Of a stretch of DNA of 28,625 nucleotides, positions 26,473-28,625 are shown one piece after another. The stretch spans positions 1-28,625 of the forward strand of contig DASQHM010000094.1 in the NCBI GenBank assembly GCA_035632095.1, written 5' to 3'. The stretch is from DASQHM01 sp035632095 (GTDB lineage: Bacteria; Pseudomonadota; Alphaproteobacteria; Ferrovibrionales; Ferrovibrionaceae). The first letter of the stretch is position 1; every line of letters begins with the position of its first letter. The notes below the pieces were generated by a model that ran no database searches, was not told the DNA's origin, and saw nothing but the letters and a program-made list of their open reading frames with translations. A program made the translations under genes and the position numbers.

Positions 26473-27129
26473 CTACGCCGGCAGCAGTGCGACGCGTTCG
26501 CTTTTCAGCACGCGCACCACGGCCGGGCGCTGCATGACGCGTTTCATGTAGGCGGTCCAGGCGGGGCAGGTCTCGGTGGACATGGTTTCGCCGGCGCGCC
26601 AGCCCCACCGGTACAACGCCAGGAACATGCCGTCGGCGATGGAATACTGCGTGCCCGCCGCGTATTCGTGCGTCGCCAGCCAGGTTTCGACGTCGCTCAG
26701 GACCTTGCGGACGCGCGGCTTGGCCGCATCGGTGAGCATGGAGTGCTGCGCCTCGTCGTCGAGGAAGCGCTCCGGCCGCCACAATTGCGCGAAGACGACG
26801 TGGGCCGTGTTGGTCTGCCACACGAGCCATTCGAAGCACTTCGCCAGCTCCAGCGAGTCGTAGGGCAGTAGGCGCGCTTGCGGGTATTGATGGGCGATGT
26901 AGAGCATGATCGCCGCGTTCTCGGTCAGCACGCGATCCTCGATCTCCAAGGCCGGGACGTAGCCTTTGGGGTTCACCGCAAGGTATCGCTTGCTCAAATT
27001 TTCCCGGTTCGGCTTCGACACCAGCACCTGTTCCGCTTCGTAGACGGCGCCGGCTTCTTCCAGCATGACGTGCGACGCCAGCGAGCAGGCCCCAGGACTG
27101 TAGTAAAACCGCATGGTGCCTTCGATCAT
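26473..27129 (-). CDS. Glutathione S-transferase (beta-class like)
   Basis: The protein has 218 residues from ATG 27129. The thioredoxin-like N-terminal domain opens with RFYYSPGACSLASHVMLEEA. This is the beta-class GST signature, with the Cys of GACS as the likely catalytic residue (C10 when counted from the MRFYY methionine). Also present are NPKGYVPAL (cis-Pro glutathione-binding loop) and TENAAIMLYIA, followed by a helical C-terminal domain with the AHVVFAQLWRP segment. It conjugates or reduces electrophiles with glutathione in the cytoplasm. GAGG lies 7 nt before ATG 27129, and the gene begins 1 nt after the VOC gene's stop, so the two form a coupled pair. An upstream frame to 27261 and a shorter start at 27114 are less likely. 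Confidence 0.92.
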   Translation of the reverse strand: MIEGTMRFYYSPGACSLASHVMLEEAGAVYEAEQVLVSKPNRENLSKRYLAVNPKGYVPALEIEDRVLTENAAIMLYIAHQYPQARLLPYDSLELAKCFEWLVWQTNTAHVVFAQLWRPERFLDDEAQHSMLTDAAKPRVRKVLSDVETWLATHEYAAGTQYSIADGMFLALYRWGWRAGETMSTETCPAWTAYMKRVMQRPAVVRVLKSERVALLPA

Positions 27130-27130
27130 G

Positions 27131-27979
27131 TCAGTGCCTCGCGACAAACCGGATTGCCACGCCGCAGGCCTCTTCCGGGCCGACGACGATGGAGCCGCCG
27201 GCGGCCGAGTGGCGGACGCCTTCCTTCTTGAGATGCGCGCCTGCCTTGCCGAGATCGTCAACGAGCATATCGAGCGCCGCGACGAAGGGCGGCTTAGGGC
27301 GGAACTTCGCGCCGGGAATTGCCGAGGCCACGACGTTCGGCGCCGAAAAACGAAGCACGGCCGTGCCCGCCGCGACGGTCACGCCGCTGGCAGAATCTTC
27401 GGCCTTCGAGCCCAACAACGCGGCGTAAGGTGCGGCGGCGGCTTTGGGCTCGGGCGATGCGATCAGAAGACCGGCGATGCCGAGGGCGCCGTTGGTATGG
27501 CGCTGATACGCCGGCAGCCACACTAGCTCGCGCGTGTAGTGCTGGCACATGAACAAATTCAGCCCGGGCAGTTTCTCGAAGGGCAAGCGCACCACGCGGA
27601 ATTTCGCGTCCTTGGTGCCTTCGGCGACTTTCACCGGCCGCGAGAATTCGATCGCCGGCAGCGGCGAAAGCTTCGCCTTGGCGAACGCGTCAAACGCCGC
27701 GTCGGCGCTGGCGCCGGCCAGCGCCATCTCGCGCAAGCCCTCGCCGTCGCGCTCCAGCGCCGTCACGCGGCCCGCGTTCGCCTCGGTCGGCGTCAGCACG
27801 CCGAGCAGCTCCACGTAGTCGCGCTGAAACATGATGCAATAGTTGCCGGTACCCATATAGGCGCTGTGGGTGCCGCGCGGCGTCAGGTTGAATCCGAGGC
27901 GGCGGTAACGCTCCGCCGATGCATCGAGATCTCGCACCCCGATGACGCAGTGATCGATGCCGATGAACGCTTGGGCCAT
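27131..27979 (-). CDS. VOC/glyoxalase-like protein
   Basis: The protein has 282 residues from ATG 27979. It contains a glyoxalase_3-like, VOC fold: the first module begins GIDHCVIGVRDLDASAERYRRLGF, with the metal-type His in DHCVIG, then the YCIMFQRDYVELLGV strand carrying a Glu. The second half repeats a beta-alpha-beta-beta-beta layout (GIAGLLIASPEPKAAAAPY). VOC proteins bind a divalent metal and include glyoxalases, dioxygenases and fosfomycin-type thiol transferases. The reaction here is unknown. The start is fixed by AGGAGG (27990-27985) 5 nt upstream. The partner GST suggests a glutathione-linked detoxification or ring-cleavage step; this is inference. Confidence 0.88.
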   Translation of the reverse strand: MAQAFIGIDHCVIGVRDLDASAERYRRLGFNLTPRGTHSAYMGTGNYCIMFQRDYVELLGVLTPTEANAGRVTALERDGEGLREMALAGASADAAFDAFAKAKLSPLPAIEFSRPVKVAEGTKDAKFRVVRLPFEKLPGLNLFMCQHYTRELVWLPAYQRHTNGALGIAGLLIASPEPKAAAAPYAALLGSKAEDSASGVTVAAGTAVLRFSAPNVVASAIPGAKFRPKPPFVAALDMLVDDLGKAGAHLKKEGVRHSAAGGSIVVGPEEACGVAIRFVARH

Positions 27980-27984
27980 GGACG

Positions 27985-27990
27985 CCTCCT
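27985..27990 (-). promoter_or_regulatory. Ribosome binding site of the VOC gene
   Basis: AGGAGG on the minus strand, 5 nt before ATG 27979. It selects this start over the longer frame to 28045. Confidence 0.75.
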
Positions 27991-28118
27991 GCGGCCTGTG
28001 CTGCGAGGATCGTTCCCAATTGCACGCTCTTTGTCCACTACGCATCTCGCTTGTTGGCCGGTGCCGGCCCGGCTACCATCGCCGCGCCCTGATGAAAGAC
28101 GCGATAAGGAAACGCCGA

Positions 28119-28625
28119 ATGCGCATATTGTGGCCCGATGCCCGCTTCAACGACGGCACCGAGATCGAGCGGCGCATGGCCGGTCAGGATGCCGAATTCG
28201 ACATCCACAACGAGTCCGATCCCGATGCCATTCCGGAATCGAGCTGGTCGGCCGCCGACGTGGTTATGGTCTACAACACCATGAAGATCGACCGCCGCGT
28301 GTCTGAACGGCTGAAACGGGCACGCATCTTGATCCGGATCGGCGTCGGCTACGACAAGATCGACTTGAAAGCGTTCGGCGAGCTCGGCATTCCCGTTTGC
28401 AACACGCCCGACTACGGCACGACCGAAGTGGCGGATACGGCAATTGCCATGCTGCTGTCGCTGTCCCGCGGCATCGTCACCTATGACGAAATGCTGCGCC
28501 AGGATCCGCACGCCAACTGGACGTTCCGGACAGCGCCCGCCGTCCGCCGCTTGCGCCACCGGAATTTCGGGGTCGTCGGACTTGGCCGCATCGGCACCGC
28601 GGCGGCGCGGCGCGCGCGCGCCGTC
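28119..28625 (+). CDS. D-2-hydroxyacid dehydrogenase, partial (C-terminus cut by window end)
   Basis: The first 169 residues are in the window; the gene continues past the window edge. Features of the D-isomer 2-hydroxyacid dehydrogenase family are present. The catalytic-domain segment is ADVVMVYNTMKID, the first-domain loop is IRIGVGYDKIDL, then GIPVCNTPDYGTTEVADTAI, and the NAD-binding Rossmann start is FGVVGLGRIGTAAARRARA (GxGxxG). Members reduce 2-keto acids or act on phosphoglycerate or glyoxylate; the subgroup resembles the CtBP-like dehydrogenases. ATG 28119 has AAGGA (28106-28110) 8 nt upstream. An in-frame ATG at 28092 lacks a ribosome site. It is divergent from the VOC gene. Confidence 0.9.
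   Translation, partial: MRILWPDARFNDGTEIERRMAGQDAEFDIHNESDPDAIPESSWSAADVVMVYNTMKIDRRVSERLKRARILIRIGVGYDKIDLKAFGELGIPVCNTPDYGTTEVADTAIAMLLSLSRGIVTYDEMLRQDPHANWTFRTAPAVRRLRHRNFGVVGLGRIGTAAARRARAV

Overview
The window is GC-rich, densely coded chromosomal DNA. It has long open frames on both strands, many ATGA or GTGA stop/start overlaps, a peptide-type ABC transporter, a TetR-controlled diiron protein and beta-class GST and VOC proteins. This fits an alphaproteobacterium, probably Rhodospirillales or Hyphomicrobiales; that placement is inference from style and protein flavour, not from a marker gene. I see no rRNA, tRNA, CRISPR array, transposase or integrase.

Region A (22-6755, minus strand) is a five-gene run that looks like a surface-glycoconjugate operon. 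In transcription order it has an unrecognised protein with an internal signal-peptide-like segment and a beta-barrel-like C-terminus, a GT1 glycosyltransferase, a GT4 glycosyltransferase, a radical SAM/SPASM enzyme, and a GT4-GT2 fusion whose GT4 half is a paralogue of the preceding GT4. A short AT-rich island (about 6835-6945) lies upstream. Region B (6941-9113) has an MFS permease and a divergently transcribed crotonase-family enzyme.

Region C (9259-19036, plus strand) is the most interesting part. A nine-gene, mostly translationally coupled run encodes a HAD phosphatase, a class III aminotransferase, an arginase-fold hydrolase with its metal ligands intact, a small SMR/DMT membrane protein, an alpha/beta hydrolase, a FemAB/GNAT-like acyltransferase, a second small SMR/DMT protein, a Cache-type sensor kinase and an NtrC-type sigma-54 activator. 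Upstream of the first gene is a good sigma-54 -24/-12 match (9259-9274), with inverted repeats about 70-85 bp further upstream where an activator would bind. My reading is a self-regulated pathway that makes and exports a small amine or guanidino-type compound. I cannot match it to a named pathway. A second HAD hydrolase follows.

Region D (19008-20761, minus strand) is a ferritin-like diiron protein followed by its probable TetR repressor, with a TetR-style palindrome in the promoter. Region E (21122-26456, plus strand) is a complete Dpp/Opp-type ABC importer: binding protein, two permeases and two ATPases. Region F (26473-27979, minus strand) is a coupled VOC protein and beta-class glutathione transferase. 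The window ends inside a D-2-hydroxyacid dehydrogenase gene on the plus strand.
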